Shown: one piece after another, positions 1 through 7,823 of the stretch
Numbering within the stretch: the stretch's first letter is position 1
Layout: each line of letters begins with the position of its first letter
Source: [Clostridium] methylpentosum DSM 5476
GTDB taxonomy: Bacteria > Bacillota > Clostridia > Oscillospirales > Ruminococcaceae
DNA length: 37,469 nt
Assembly (NCBI GenBank): GCA_000158655.1
Contig: EQ973339.1
Span: 410,675-448,143 of the forward strand
Direction of reading: 5' to 3'
Program-made: the position numbers and the translations under genes
Notes under the pieces: model-generated
What the model saw: only the letters and a program-made list of their open reading frames with translations
Database searches by the model: none
Told to the model about the DNA's origin: nothing

Positions 1-25
1 TTTTCAAAAGGCCCCTAAGTGGAGT

Positions 26-42
26 CTGAGGCAACGCCTCAG
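26..42 (-). terminator. Hairpin after the racemase gene, possible terminator
   Basis: CTGAGGC and GCCTCAG form a perfect 7-bp stem with a 3-base loop, 11 bases beyond the racemase stop codon. On the minus strand no T-run follows at once; a short CCTTTT comes about 20 bases later. It may be the core of a longer structure cut by the window edge. Termination is therefore only a guess. Confidence 0.3.
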
Positions 43-53
43 CGGCACCTCCC

Positions 54-773
54 TCACTGTGTGATCAGGGTTTGGTAATTCGGTTTGAGCGGCTTGCCGC
101 AGGTGAGAATCGAGCGCTGGGCAAGCACTTCGAGGGCGTCGAGGCAGCCGGGGCCGACCGGGTAATCCCGTTTGATGAGGGAGAGCTCGGTGCAGCCGAG
201 GATCAGGCACTCCGCGCCCGCCTCCCGCAGCTTGGAAGAGACGAGCTCAAACCGGTCCAGTTCGACCGGCTGGCCCGCCTTGACGTTGTTGTAAATCAGA
301 TGCATGACCTGTTCCTGTCCGATTTCGCAGGGGATGACCCACTCAAGGCCCTGCTTTTCCAGCTCTTTTTGGAACAGCTGGGTGTGAATCGTCCCGGTGG
401 TGGCGAGGATGCCCGCGCGCTTCACCCCGTTTTGCTTGAGGTGGGCCACTGTTTCAGCCACCATGTTGAGGAATGGCACCCGCACTGCTGCCTGAAAGTC
501 CTCATAAAAGCAGTGGGAGGTGATGCAGGGGGCGGCGAGACAGGAGGCGCCGAGCGTTTCGAGGGTGTGCGCGGTGCGCAGCATGGGCTCAAAAGGGGAG
601 TCCTTGCTCTTTCCCAGAATGTACGCTGTGCGGTCGGGGACGTCGGGACGGTTGAAGACGATGACGTCGAGGTGCTCCTGGTCGGTTTTCGCGTCGGTCA
701 TTTGAACAATCAATTCGAGAAAATAGGCGGTCGCCATGGGGCCGAGCCCGCCGATGACTCCGAGGCTCCTCAT
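54..773 (-). CDS. Aspartate/glutamate racemase family protein
   Basis: A 239-residue cytoplasmic enzyme of the cofactor-independent Asp/Glu racemase family, which interconverts L- and D-amino acids using two cysteines as acid/base. Both cysteines are visible: Cys83 in APCITSH, where the family usually has CNTAH, and Cys194 in LGCTEL. The N-terminal IGGLGPMAT segment is also typical. The length matches the family (about 230-245). The start ATG overlaps the stop of the upstream ATP-grasp gene by 4 bases, so translation is coupled. The neighbours (ATP-grasp ligase, asparagine synthase-like amidotransferase) make aspartate racemase for cross-bridge D-Asp the most likely role. Substrate cannot be read from the sequence; a broad-specificity racemase is the alternative. 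Confidence 0.88.
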   Translation of the reverse strand: MRSLGVIGGLGPMATAYFLELIVQMTDAKTDQEHLDVIVFNRPDVPDRTAYILGKSKDSPFEPMLRTAHTLETLGASCLAAPCITSHCFYEDFQAAVRVPFLNMVAETVAHLKQNGVKRAGILATTGTIHTQLFQKELEKQGLEWVIPCEIGQEQVMHLIYNNVKAGQPVELDRFELVSSKLREAGAECLILGCTELSLIKRDYPVGPGCLDALEVLAQRSILTCGKPLKPNYQTLITQ

Positions 774-1999
774 TCGTGCAACCCCTTGTTTCCAAAGTAT
801 TTTTTGTATTTCTGGTGGTAGTGGAACTGGTTTTTACGGTAGCCGAGCCACCGCTTGAAGCTCCGGTCCCCCTTGTAATAGAGGGAGTGGCAGACCTTGC
901 CCTGTCTGATGAGCTCCCGGGCCTCGGCCTTAACCGCCTCGTCCTGGACGTATTTGAAGATGATGCTCGTGGGGATAATGGTCCACAGCGCCTTGCTGGT
1001 CGCCACAGTGCAGCCCATGTCCTTGTGGTAAATGATGTCGTCCACCAGCCATTTGGCGAGGTTGTAGCCGCCCGCGGTCACAAAAAAGCTGCTGCGGCCC
1101 TGGCGCAGGTTCATTTCGAACAGCTTGTACTGGCCGTCCCGGCTGTCGAACTTCATGTCAAAGTTTGCAAACCCGATGTAGCCGATGTCCTCGAGGAAAC
1201 TCTTCATCCGCTGCGAGAGCTCCTCGTCGGTGCTGTTGATGATCGCCGCATAGCTGCCGATGCCCTCGGGGGAGTGCTCCTCAAGCAGCGCGTTGCCCAG
1301 CGAAATGAGCTTGACCTTTTTGTCTCTGCCGCAGTAGCAGTTCATCACCCGCATGTTGGAGTCGTCGCCCGGAATGTATTCCTGTAAAATCAGGTGGTCC
1401 TTGTAGGAGGAGCCGTAGATCGCATTTAAAATGTCGTCGAATTCCTGCTTGTTATAGGCGACGAACACCTTTTTTTTGTGGGGGAACGAGCAGTTCCAGT
1501 AGGCCACCGAGTTGGAGGGCTTGATAATGACGGGAAAATCAAACGGCAGCTCAATGGTCTTGTAATTTTCAAAGGTGCAGGAGGCGGTTTTCGGGAAGGC
1601 GAACCCGTGCTCGGTGCACACCTTGTAGAAGTTTTCTTTCAAGCTCAGCTGCAGCAGCAAATCCTCGTCAATGCACTCGAATTCATAGTAGTCCCGCAAC
1701 TTGTCCTGGTTGCGCACTAAAAGCTTGATGTAGTTGTCGCCGCAGGGCACGAGCAGGAGTTTCCTGCCCGCGTACCGTTTGGCAAAGCTGATGAGGGTGT
1801 TGCAGAACACCTTGTCGTCCTCAATGTTGGGCTCGACGACCTCGACGCTCACAATTTTGCTGTTGGAGGTCGCATTCAGCCGCCCTTTTCCGATGGCGAC
1901 CGAAGCGATGCCGTATTCCTCATGGAAGGAACGCGCCATGCCGTAGACGTTGACGTCGCTGCCGAGCAGGACGGGGAGAAAATCGATTGTCTTTGCCAT
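770..1999 (-). CDS. ATP-grasp ligase, likely D-aspartate ligase-like
   Basis: A 409-residue soluble protein with ATP-grasp features: the lysine strand PVIIKPS (about 156-162), the hinge LQEYIPG (205-211) and the metal-binding strand FEMNLRQGRSSFF (294-306), whose Glu and Asn would hold Mg-ATP. ATP-grasp enzymes of this size include the Enterococcus faecium type D-aspartate ligase, which adds D-Asp to the lysine side chain of the peptidoglycan precursor. The gene lies 3 bases after the amidotransferase gene, with GGAGGAGG upstream of its ATG, and overlaps the racemase gene. That trio supports D-aspartate ligase (inference). Other ATP-grasp amino-acid or peptide ligases cannot be excluded. No signal peptide or membrane segment is seen. 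Confidence 0.7.
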   Translation of the reverse strand: MAKTIDFLPVLLGSDVNVYGMARSFHEEYGIASVAIGKGRLNATSNSKIVSVEVVEPNIEDDKVFCNTLISFAKRYAGRKLLLVPCGDNYIKLLVRNQDKLRDYYEFECIDEDLLLQLSLKENFYKVCTEHGFAFPKTASCTFENYKTIELPFDFPVIIKPSNSVAYWNCSFPHKKKVFVAYNKQEFDDILNAIYGSSYKDHLILQEYIPGDDSNMRVMNCYCGRDKKVKLISLGNALLEEHSPEGIGSYAAIINSTDEELSQRMKSFLEDIGYIGFANFDMKFDSRDGQYKLFEMNLRQGRSSFFVTAGGYNLAKWLVDDIIYHKDMGCTVATSKALWTIIPTSIIFKYVQDEAVKAEARELIRQGKVCHSLYYKGDRSFKRWLGYRKNQFHYHQKYKKYFGNKGLHE

Positions 2000-2002
2000 T
2001 GT

Positions 2003-3832
2003 TTACGCCTCCTCCTTGAAAAATTGATCGTACCAGACCAGGAAGGTGTACACCGTCCAGATCTTGCGGCTGTTGTCCGCCTTGCCAGCGCGGTGCTGGT
2101 CGAGCAGCTTGACGAGGCGGTCGGTGTTGAAATACACCTGGGCCACTTCGCCGGTGAATTTTTGTTTGACCACGTTATAGTACTTGTCCTCTTTGAGCCA
2201 GACGCGGGTGGGCACCGGGAAGCCGAGCTTTTTCTTGTCCGCCACCTGCTTGGGCATCCGGCGCAGGGCGGCCTGGCGCATCGCAAATTTGGTGTTCTGC
2301 TCATTGACGCGGTAGCGCATCGGGATCCGTTCGCCGAGTGCCATGATCTTCTTGTCGAGGAACGGCACTCGCACCTCGAGGGAGTTTGCCATGCTCATCT
2401 TGTCCGCCTTGAGCAGGATGTCGCCCACCAGCCAGTAGTTGAGGTCGATCAGCTGCATCCGAGTGACCGGGTCTTTGCCCTGCGACTTGTCATAGCAGGG
2501 CTTGACGATTTCAGCGGGCGTCGCTGTGCCGAGCGGTTTTTTGAGCAGTTTGTCCCGCTCTTTTTTGGTGAACATATAGGCGTTGCCGATAAACCGGTCC
2601 TCCAGCTTTTTGCCGCGCCGCACGAGGAAGTTGAGCCCCCGTCTGGCAGGGAACAGACCCGCTATGCTGCCGATGAGCTTGCGGATCGGAAAGGGGATTT
2701 TGTTGTAGCCGGTGTATTCGATCGGCTCTTTGTAGACGTTGTAGCCGCCGAAAATCTCGTCCGCACCCTCGCCCGAGAGCACCACTTTGACGTTCTGTGA
2801 GGCGATGTTGCACACAAAGTAGAGCGCGACCGCCGAGGGGTCGGCGAGTGGCTCGTCCATGTGGTACTGGATTTTGGGAAAGGTGTCCCAGAACTCCTCG
2901 GGGGTGATCACCTTGCTGATATTTTTCACGTCGATGAGCTTGGAGAGCTCCTCCGCGTAGCTGATTTCATTGTATTTGTGGTCGGAAAACCCGACGGTGA
3001 ACGTCTTGTCCACATTTGCCGAACAGGCGACGTAGCTCGAGTCGACGCCGCTCGAGAGAAAGGAGCCGACCTCAACGTCGCTGATCTTGTGCGCGGCGAC
3101 CGAGTCGTCAAACGTCTGCTCAATTTCATCCACCCACTCGTCGAGGCTTTTGTCCTCCTCCGCGTGGAAGGAGGGCTCCCAGTAACGGGTGATGTCGAGC
3201 TTGCCGTCTTTGTACACAAAATAGTGGGCGGGGGGAAGCTTGTAGACGTCCTTGAAAAACGTCTCGGCAGTCACCGAATACTGGAACGAGAGGTAGTGCT
3301 CGAGCGCCTCCTCGTTGAGTTGTTTTTGAAAATGCGGGTGGGGGAGGAAGCTCTTGATCTCTGAGCCGAACAGCAGGGAGCCGTTCATCTGAGCGTAGTA
3401 CATCGGCTTGATGCCGAACGGGTCCCGCGCGCCGAAGAGGGTGCGGTTGTTTTTGTCCCAGATCACAAAGGAAAACATCCCCCGCAGTTTTTTGACGAAT
3501 TCAGGTCCGTATTCCTCGTAGGAGTGCAGGAGGACCTCGCTGTCCGAATGGTTCGCAAAGGTGTGCCCCGCCTGAATTAAATCCTCCTTGAGCGATTGGA
3601 AGTTATAGATCTCGCCGTTAAAGGTGAGCACCAGGCTTTTGTCCTCATTGAACATCGGCTGGTCGCCGCAGGCGAGGTCGATGATGCTCAGGCGGCGGAA
3701 CCCGAGCGCAATATCGTCATCCACATAGCTGCCCGCCGAATCCGGGCCGCGGTGAATAATTTTGTCCATCATGGTATTTAAGGTGTCCTGTGCGTTTTCA
3801 ATTCTGTTGGTAAAGCCGACAAATCCACACAT
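2003..3832 (-). CDS. Class II glutamine amidotransferase / asparagine synthase-like (AsnB family)
   Basis: A 609-residue cytoplasmic protein. The start is placed at the ATG giving MCGFVGF, because the catalytic nucleophile of class II glutaminases is the Cys exposed after Met removal; longer in-frame starts would bury it. GGAGG lies 13 bases upstream. Glutaminase domain about 2-200, with RGPD (28-31), FNGEIYN (71-77) and SDSEV (96-100). Synthetase domain follows, with the ATP pyrophosphatase loop LSSGVDSS (259-266) and SGEGADEIFGGY. General AsnB enzymes make L-asparagine; in lactic bacteria the paralogue AsnH amidates D-Asp in the cross-bridge. As first gene of an operon with a ligase and racemase, the AsnH-like role is favoured, but free asparagine synthesis remains possible. 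Confidence 0.85.
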   Translation of the reverse strand: MCGFVGFTNRIENAQDTLNTMMDKIIHRGPDSAGSYVDDDIALGFRRLSIIDLACGDQPMFNEDKSLVLTFNGEIYNFQSLKEDLIQAGHTFANHSDSEVLLHSYEEYGPEFVKKLRGMFSFVIWDKNNRTLFGARDPFGIKPMYYAQMNGSLLFGSEIKSFLPHPHFQKQLNEEALEHYLSFQYSVTAETFFKDVYKLPPAHYFVYKDGKLDITRYWEPSFHAEEDKSLDEWVDEIEQTFDDSVAAHKISDVEVGSFLSSGVDSSYVACSANVDKTFTVGFSDHKYNEISYAEELSKLIDVKNISKVITPEEFWDTFPKIQYHMDEPLADPSAVALYFVCNIASQNVKVVLSGEGADEIFGGYNVYKEPIEYTGYNKIPFPIRKLIGSIAGLFPARRGLNFLVRRGKKLEDRFIGNAYMFTKKERDKLLKKPLGTATPAEIVKPCYDKSQGKDPVTRMQLIDLNYWLVGDILLKADKMSMANSLEVRVPFLDKKIMALGERIPMRYRVNEQNTKFAMRQAALRRMPKQVADKKKLGFPVPTRVWLKEDKYYNVVKQKFTGEVAQVYFNTDRLVKLLDQHRAGKADNSRKIWTVYTFLVWYDQFFKEEA

Positions 3833-3917
3833 AGTTTTCTGCAAACCTCCGTTTTCCATCCGCCATGCCCGCAAGATGGCGTGTATACGCATTTTTCCTC
3901 ATAAATTCACAGGGTAT

Positions 3918-3946
3918 ATTATACTATTATTGGTGGGGAAATACAA
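3918..3946 (-). promoter_or_regulatory. Sigma-A promoter of the amidotransferase-ligase-racemase operon
   Basis: On the minus strand TTGTAT (3941-3946), a 17-base spacer and a perfect TATAAT (3918-3923). Predicted transcript start near 3911, giving a leader of about 80 bases before the ATG at 3832. No riboswitch or T-box pattern is recognised in that short leader. Confidence 0.65.
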
Positions 3947-4196
3947 GGTTAATCCCAAAATTAACAAGATGTTCAACATCCGCAGAAACTGGCTGAAACC
4001 AGCAGCTGCCGGTGCATTGAAGGGACAATTTACACTGTACCGTTCAAATGTCTGGGCGGGTTCAGCGAAGATCATCAAGGGGGCGACTGCCTTCAGGTTA
4101 CGGTAGAGGCCATACCATAGAGCCAATGGAGAGTGGGCACATTCTAAAGAACGGACAGAATTGGGCGTTCCGGTTGTTCCCTCTCAACAGGTGTAG
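3947..4196. other. Intergenic stretch without a recognised gene
   Basis: This belongs to the 525-base gap 3833-4357, which holds the operon promoter on one side and a terminator on the other. Short open frames exist on both strands but none has a ribosome site with a plausible start or recognisable protein features. I see nothing else here. Confidence 0.5.
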
Positions 4197-4231
4197 AAAA
4201 TCCAGGTACAGCGAATGCACCTGGATTTTTT
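4197..4231. terminator. Rho-independent terminator of the first two-component operon
   Basis: AAAATCCAGGT (4197-4207) pairs perfectly with ACCTGGATTTT (4219-4229) around an 11-base loop. It lies about 130 bases beyond the stop of the minus-strand operon ending at 4358. The plus strand ends in six T; the minus strand ends in TTTTC. It could work both ways. Confidence 0.7.
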
Positions 4232-4357
4232 GCGGTGAAGAACGATCCTCTCCCGTGTAGTTGCACCAAAACAATCCTGAGGCAGCCGCAACTCCCTTGA
4301 ACATCAGGCGCATCCCCGAGCTGTCAGGCCGCCTGTAAGGTGCGCCCTCTTTCTCTG

Positions 4358-5140
4358 CTATCTCACTGCCCTTTGCTTTTGACTCGTATCGTCCACAATG
4401 GCGTAGGTTTTGCCCGACGAGGGGAGAAAGCCCAGCTGAAACAGCGCAGACTCAACCGCCGCATAAAGCTCCGCCTCCACCCCGTTAACGGGGCTAAAGA
4501 GCACCGCGTTGGTGTCGTATTCATAGACGCTGTCCCCATTCGAGAGCGTCAGCCCATGATAGGCGGCAAACTGCTGGGAAGATTGTTCAATCGATTCCTG
4601 CGGCTGCACCTCGAACGGCGCTTCGACTGTGAACTCGTAGATCACTCCGTCCTTTGCGTCGAGGAGCAGTCTGCAATGCGCTGCGTCCCAGGCGTATTCA
4701 ATTTGCCAGACCGCGATTTGGCGGGAAGGCTGTGCGATGTCAATGATTTTAGAGAACTCTGTTTTGACCGTGGCGCTTGAAAAGTCGAGCCCAAAGCTGG
4801 GACAGACGCCGATCTCCTCCAGCTTTTTGAGCTCTTGCTGCGATCGGGTCACCGCCTCGGTCAGGTTCATTTCCTCCCCCTGCGGGGGGTACTGGGTGAA
4901 TCGCTGAATGCCGGGAGACGCTTCGGTGAAGTCTGAAAGAAACGCCCAGCTGGAGGAGATGAGCAGTTCGATTTTTTCCTCATTGCTCAGCTGTTGGTGC
5001 ACGGCAACCACCTCGGGCAGCGTTTCCCGGTTGGTCTTGTTCAGATACTGCCGGTTTTGCGCTTCAGAGAGCAGGTGAGGGGTCAGCAGCGCGGCGGACG
5101 CGAGGAGGAACGCCAACAAAGTAATCAGCAGCCGTTTCAT
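4358..5140 (-). CDS. Exported protein of unknown function in a two-component operon
   Basis: A 260-residue protein with an N-terminal hydrophobic segment (about 3-20) after MKR, so it is exported or anchored by a signal anchor. No lipobox cysteine is present, so it is not a typical lipoprotein. The rest is polar, consistent with an extracytoplasmic domain; no family is recognised. Its ATG overlaps the stop of the histidine kinase gene by 4 bases, with AAAAGGAGG in the kinase 3' end, so it is the last gene of the regulator-kinase operon. Small exported proteins in such positions often modulate the kinase sensor (as YycH/YycI do), which is a hypothesis only. Confidence 0.75.
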   Translation of the reverse strand: MKRLLITLLAFLLASAALLTPHLLSEAQNRQYLNKTNRETLPEVVAVHQQLSNEEKIELLISSSWAFLSDFTEASPGIQRFTQYPPQGEEMNLTEAVTRSQQELKKLEEIGVCPSFGLDFSSATVKTEFSKIIDIAQPSRQIAVWQIEYAWDAAHCRLLLDAKDGVIYEFTVEAPFEVQPQESIEQSSQQFAAYHGLTLSNGDSVYEYDTNAVLFSPVNGVEAELYAAVESALFQLGFLPSSGKTYAIVDDTSQKQRAVR

Positions 5141-6546
5141 CTGTCCACCTCCTTTTGCAGCCGAATGGAGATTCGGGTGTCCTGCCCGGGCTCGCTTTGA
5201 ATCTCAAGTTCCGAGCCGTGCAGCCGGGCGATTTCGCTGCACAGGCTGAGCCCTAAGCCCGCTCCGTTTTGACGGCGGGCCCGGGATTTGTCCACCATGT
5301 AAAACGGTTCGGTGATCTTTTCGATTTCCTCGGGGGGAATGCCCTTGCCGTTGTCGCTCACCGTCAGGAGGTACTCCTCTCCATCCCACTGACCCTCCAG
5401 CCGGATGCGCCCCTGTTCGCATGCCTTGCGGGCGTTGTCGAGCAGGTTGTAGAGCATGGTTTTGATTAGGTCAGGTTCTGCCTGAACGATCCCAGGCTCA
5501 GCTTCCACCTCGATACTTGCCCGTGACTGGCCGGCTGCGGGGAGAAAGACCGCCGCTGTCTCCTTGAGCAGCGTCTCACAGTGGACAGGGCGCAGTTCAA
5601 ACTGCTGGTGTCCAAGCACAATCAAATCCATGAGTTTGAGGGAGAGGGACTCAAGCCGCCTGCCCTCACTGTGGATGTAGTTTGCGAAGCTGAAGATGCT
5701 TTCGGGGGGAAGTTCGCGGGAGCGCAGCATATCGGAATACCCGATGATTGAGGTCAGCGGCGTCTTGAGCTCGTGGGCAAAGTTTGCGGCGAACTCCTCC
5801 TGCCGGCGCGCGGTTTCCTTGAGCGCGGTGATGTTTTGTTCCACTGAGTCCGCCATGCTGTTGAAGTCCCGAGCAAGGCCCGCGATCTCATCGTTTCCTG
5901 TGGCGCGGATGCGTTGCTCGTAGGCGCCTTCGGCAATGGCGCGGGCAGCGGCGGAGAGGCGGCGCACCGGGCGGGTGATCAGCAGCGAAATTCCGAAGAT
6001 CCCCGCGCCGCCGATGACCAGCACCCCGAGGATAAACAGGGTCAGCAGCCGAACCTGGCGGTCCTTGAGGGAAAACAGGTCGGTGATATCCCGGCTGATT
6101 TGCAGATATACCGTGCGGTTGCCCGCTGAAATGGAGCAGGCGCTGTTGATTTTGTACCCGCTGTCCTGGGTGAGACGGTAAATACGATCGCTTCCCTGTA
6201 CCTCCCGTACCAAAGCGTTGATGGGATCTCCCTGCTTGTTTTGATACACCGGGTTGTATTCCTCGTCGCTCACTGATACGGTGTCGCTGCGGTAGAGCTC
6301 GTTGTCCTCGAGCTGCTGGGCGACCGAGATGAGCAGCTCGTCCGAAACCTCGGGATTGGAGGACCACAGGTTGACGATGGCAGTTTCCAGGGAGAACCGG
6401 ACATAGATTAGATCCTCAAACGAGCGGCTCACCTCCCGTTGGAACGACTGGTCAAAGTTGTAGCCAATGAGCGCATATCCCCCAAGCGATGTGACCAGGG
6501 CAAGGGTGGTGATTGTACTCAGAAAGATTTTCCAGGCGAGTTTCAT
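5137..6546 (-). CDS. Sensor histidine kinase (HAMP-HisKA-HATPase)
   Basis: A 469-residue membrane kinase. The start is the ATG at 6546, which overlaps the response regulator stop (ATGA) and has GGAGGGAG just upstream; the longer reading would add 19 unlikely residues. Membrane segment 1 about 6-28, an extracytoplasmic sensor of roughly 140 residues, membrane segment 2 about 167-190, then HAMP. The phospho-acceptor is His258 in FAHELKTP. The N box is NLLDNA (367-372), the G1 box DNGKGI (398-403) and the G2 box GAGLGLS (428-434). All catalytic elements are intact. Cognate partner is the regulator directly upstream. The signal sensed is unknown; the sensor domain has no pattern I can name. Confidence 0.93.
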   Translation of the reverse strand: MKLAWKIFLSTITTLALVTSLGGYALIGYNFDQSFQREVSRSFEDLIYVRFSLETAIVNLWSSNPEVSDELLISVAQQLEDNELYRSDTVSVSDEEYNPVYQNKQGDPINALVREVQGSDRIYRLTQDSGYKINSACSISAGNRTVYLQISRDITDLFSLKDRQVRLLTLFILGVLVIGGAGIFGISLLITRPVRRLSAAARAIAEGAYEQRIRATGNDEIAGLARDFNSMADSVEQNITALKETARRQEEFAANFAHELKTPLTSIIGYSDMLRSRELPPESIFSFANYIHSEGRRLESLSLKLMDLIVLGHQQFELRPVHCETLLKETAAVFLPAAGQSRASIEVEAEPGIVQAEPDLIKTMLYNLLDNARKACEQGRIRLEGQWDGEEYLLTVSDNGKGIPPEEIEKITEPFYMVDKSRARRQNGAGLGLSLCSEIARLHGSELEIQSEPGQDTRISIRLQKEVDR

Positions 6547-7202
6547 ACATCTCCCTCCAGCCGATAGCCGACTTTGTACACGGATTTGATTTTTTTCTCC
6601 CACCCCAGCTTTTTGCGCAGACGCTGTACATGCAGGTCAACCGTCCGGGAATCCCCAAGGTAGTCCGACTCCCACACCCGCTCAAAGATCACCTCGCGAA
6701 ACAGCGCGATGTTTTTGTTGCGCACAAACAGCAGCAGCAACTCGTATTCCTTGATGGTCAGATCGATCTTTTTCCCATTTTTGTGGACCAGCCTTGACTC
6801 GGTGTCAATTTGCACCTCTCCCTCAGTCAGCATTCGGCTGAATTTGTTGTAGCGGCGCAGCACCACCTCAATGCGGGCGAGCAGCTCGATGATTTCAAAT
6901 GGCTTGGTGATATAATCTTCAGCGCCGAGGTGGAGCCCCTTGACCCGTTCCCTGACCTCCGACCGGGCGGTGAGGAAGATCACCGGCGTTCCGGTGGGGC
7001 GTATGTACTCCATCAGCTCGTAGCCGTTGATCTCGGGCAGCATGATATCAAGCAGGATCAGATCATAGCGGTTGCGCTCAATCAGATTGGAGGCGGTGAT
7101 GCCGTCCGGGGCATTTTGGCAGGAATAGCCCGCGTCGGTCAGGCTGACCCGGATCAGGTTGGCAATCGCTGCATCGTCCTCTACAATCAGTATCTTGATC
7201 AT
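6543..7202 (-). CDS. OmpR/PhoB-family response regulator
   Basis: A 219-residue DNA-binding regulator. The start MIKILIVEDD is chosen because AGGGGTGAGG lies just upstream and the receiver domain begins there. Receiver domain about 1-118: acidic pocket Glu8, Asp9 and Asp10, phospho-acceptor Asp52 in LLDIMLPE, Lys100 in TKPF. C-terminal winged helix about 125-218 ends in VYKVGYRLEGDV. First gene of the operon regulator-kinase-exported protein. Two 11-bp-spaced direct repeats lie over its own promoter, suggesting autoregulation. Targets other than itself are not visible, though the envelope gene clusters next door are candidates. Confidence 0.94.
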   Translation of the reverse strand: MIKILIVEDDAAIANLIRVSLTDAGYSCQNAPDGITASNLIERNRYDLILLDIMLPEINGYELMEYIRPTGTPVIFLTARSEVRERVKGLHLGAEDYITKPFEIIELLARIEVVLRRYNKFSRMLTEGEVQIDTESRLVHKNGKKIDLTIKEYELLLLFVRNKNIALFREVIFERVWESDYLGDSRTVDLHVQRLRKKLGWEKKIKSVYKVGYRLEGDV

Positions 7203-7232
7203 TGTATCCTCACCCCTTGTCTTGATAGGTAT

Positions 7233-7263
7233 AGTATATCGCATTTTGTATCATTTTTGTATC
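7233..7263 (-). promoter_or_regulatory. Promoter with 11-bp direct repeats, likely regulator-binding site
   Basis: On the minus strand GATACAAAAA (7254-7263) and GATACAAAAT (7243-7252) are spaced exactly 11 bases. A -10 hexamer TATACT lies at 7233-7238; the -35 position has no consensus and is covered by the repeats. Tandem half-sites with an 11-bp period are the usual target of OmpR/PhoB dimers. The weak -35 fits an activator-dependent, self-regulated promoter. Confidence 0.55.
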
Positions 7264-7285
7264 CTCAGCCACAGGAGAATACAGC

Positions 7286-7328
7286 AAAGCCCACCCCGTC
7301 TCTATATAGCAGAGTCGGGGTGGGCTTT
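7286..7328. terminator. Strong GC-rich hairpin, probable terminator
   Basis: AAAGCCCACCCCG (7286-7298) pairs perfectly with CGGGGTGGGCTTT (7316-7328) around a 17-base loop. The plus strand continues TTTGTGTGT and the minus strand TTTGCTG, so the T-tract is short both ways. It lies just upstream of the first two-component promoter and could insulate it from read-through. Confidence 0.55.
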
Positions 7329-7728
7329 GTGTGTAACTGATCAACTTTAAATTTTTTAGGATGAGATTGATGGATACGTGGATTTTACGGGATCGGCCAG
7401 GATCCTGTCAGCTATCCGGTATGGATGGTAGCGGGAAACCCGCAATCGGATAAAAAACGCTGATTTGTAAAACCCGCATGCTGTACAGATTCGGCAGCTT
7501 TCCATACGGCGGATATTGGTATGAAAAAGAGAAGTGTATAAAAGGGGGATTGCTGTGCAATTGGGTGTCAGCACAGCAGTGCGGAAACTGCCTATTATAA
7601 TAAACCCTAGAAAATCACGATTTGTGACCGGTTTTTTCGAAAAAAAGTGTATTTTCTTTTAAGTTTGTGTGATGTTACAAAATCAAATAAAATTTTTGTT
7701 TGTTTAGCGAATTGATTTTTGCAAATAA
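7329..7728. other. Intergenic stretch, no supported gene
   Basis: About 400 bases between two terminators. On the minus strand a TATAAT lies near 7592-7597, without a clear -35, and transcripts from it would run to the hairpin at 7286-7328. A 72-codon open frame (7356-7574, minus) has no ribosome site. A short RNA gene is possible, but I recognise no known RNA family. Confidence 0.35.
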
Positions 7729-7762
7729 AAAGAGACAGAAACCAATTGGCTTCTGTCTCTTT
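7729..7762 (-). terminator. Terminator of the VTC-DUF4956-CotH operon
   Basis: AAAGAGACAGAA (7729-7740) pairs perfectly with TTCTGTCTCTTT (7751-7762) around a 10-base loop. On the minus strand it is followed by TTATTT. It lies 62 bases after the CotH stop codon. Confidence 0.88.
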
Positions 7763-7823
7763 GTCCATTTAAACCAGATCTTTTTGTGCTCTGCAACGGA
7801 GATATTCTGGAATGAGACAAGTC

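Noticed and set aside
72-821. Long open frame on the plus strand opposite the racemase gene
   Set aside because: It is a shadow of the racemase on the other strand, with low-quality composition and no ribosome site; the racemase has both catalytic cysteines and operon context.
1922-2800. 292-codon open frame opposite the amidotransferase gene
   Set aside because: Antisense shadow of a gene with all class II amidotransferase motifs.
3833-3892. Twenty-residue N-terminal extension of the asparagine synthase-like protein
   Set aside because: It would bury Cys2, the catalytic nucleophile, which must be exposed after removal of the first Met.
3833-3911. T-box or amino-acid riboswitch before the amidotransferase operon
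   Set aside because: The leader is only about 80 bases and shows no T-box (TGGNACC) sequence or aptamer pattern.
7356-7574. 72-codon frame on the minus strand with a CRICTAC stretch
   Set aside because: No ribosome site, no promoter at the right distance and no recognisable domain.
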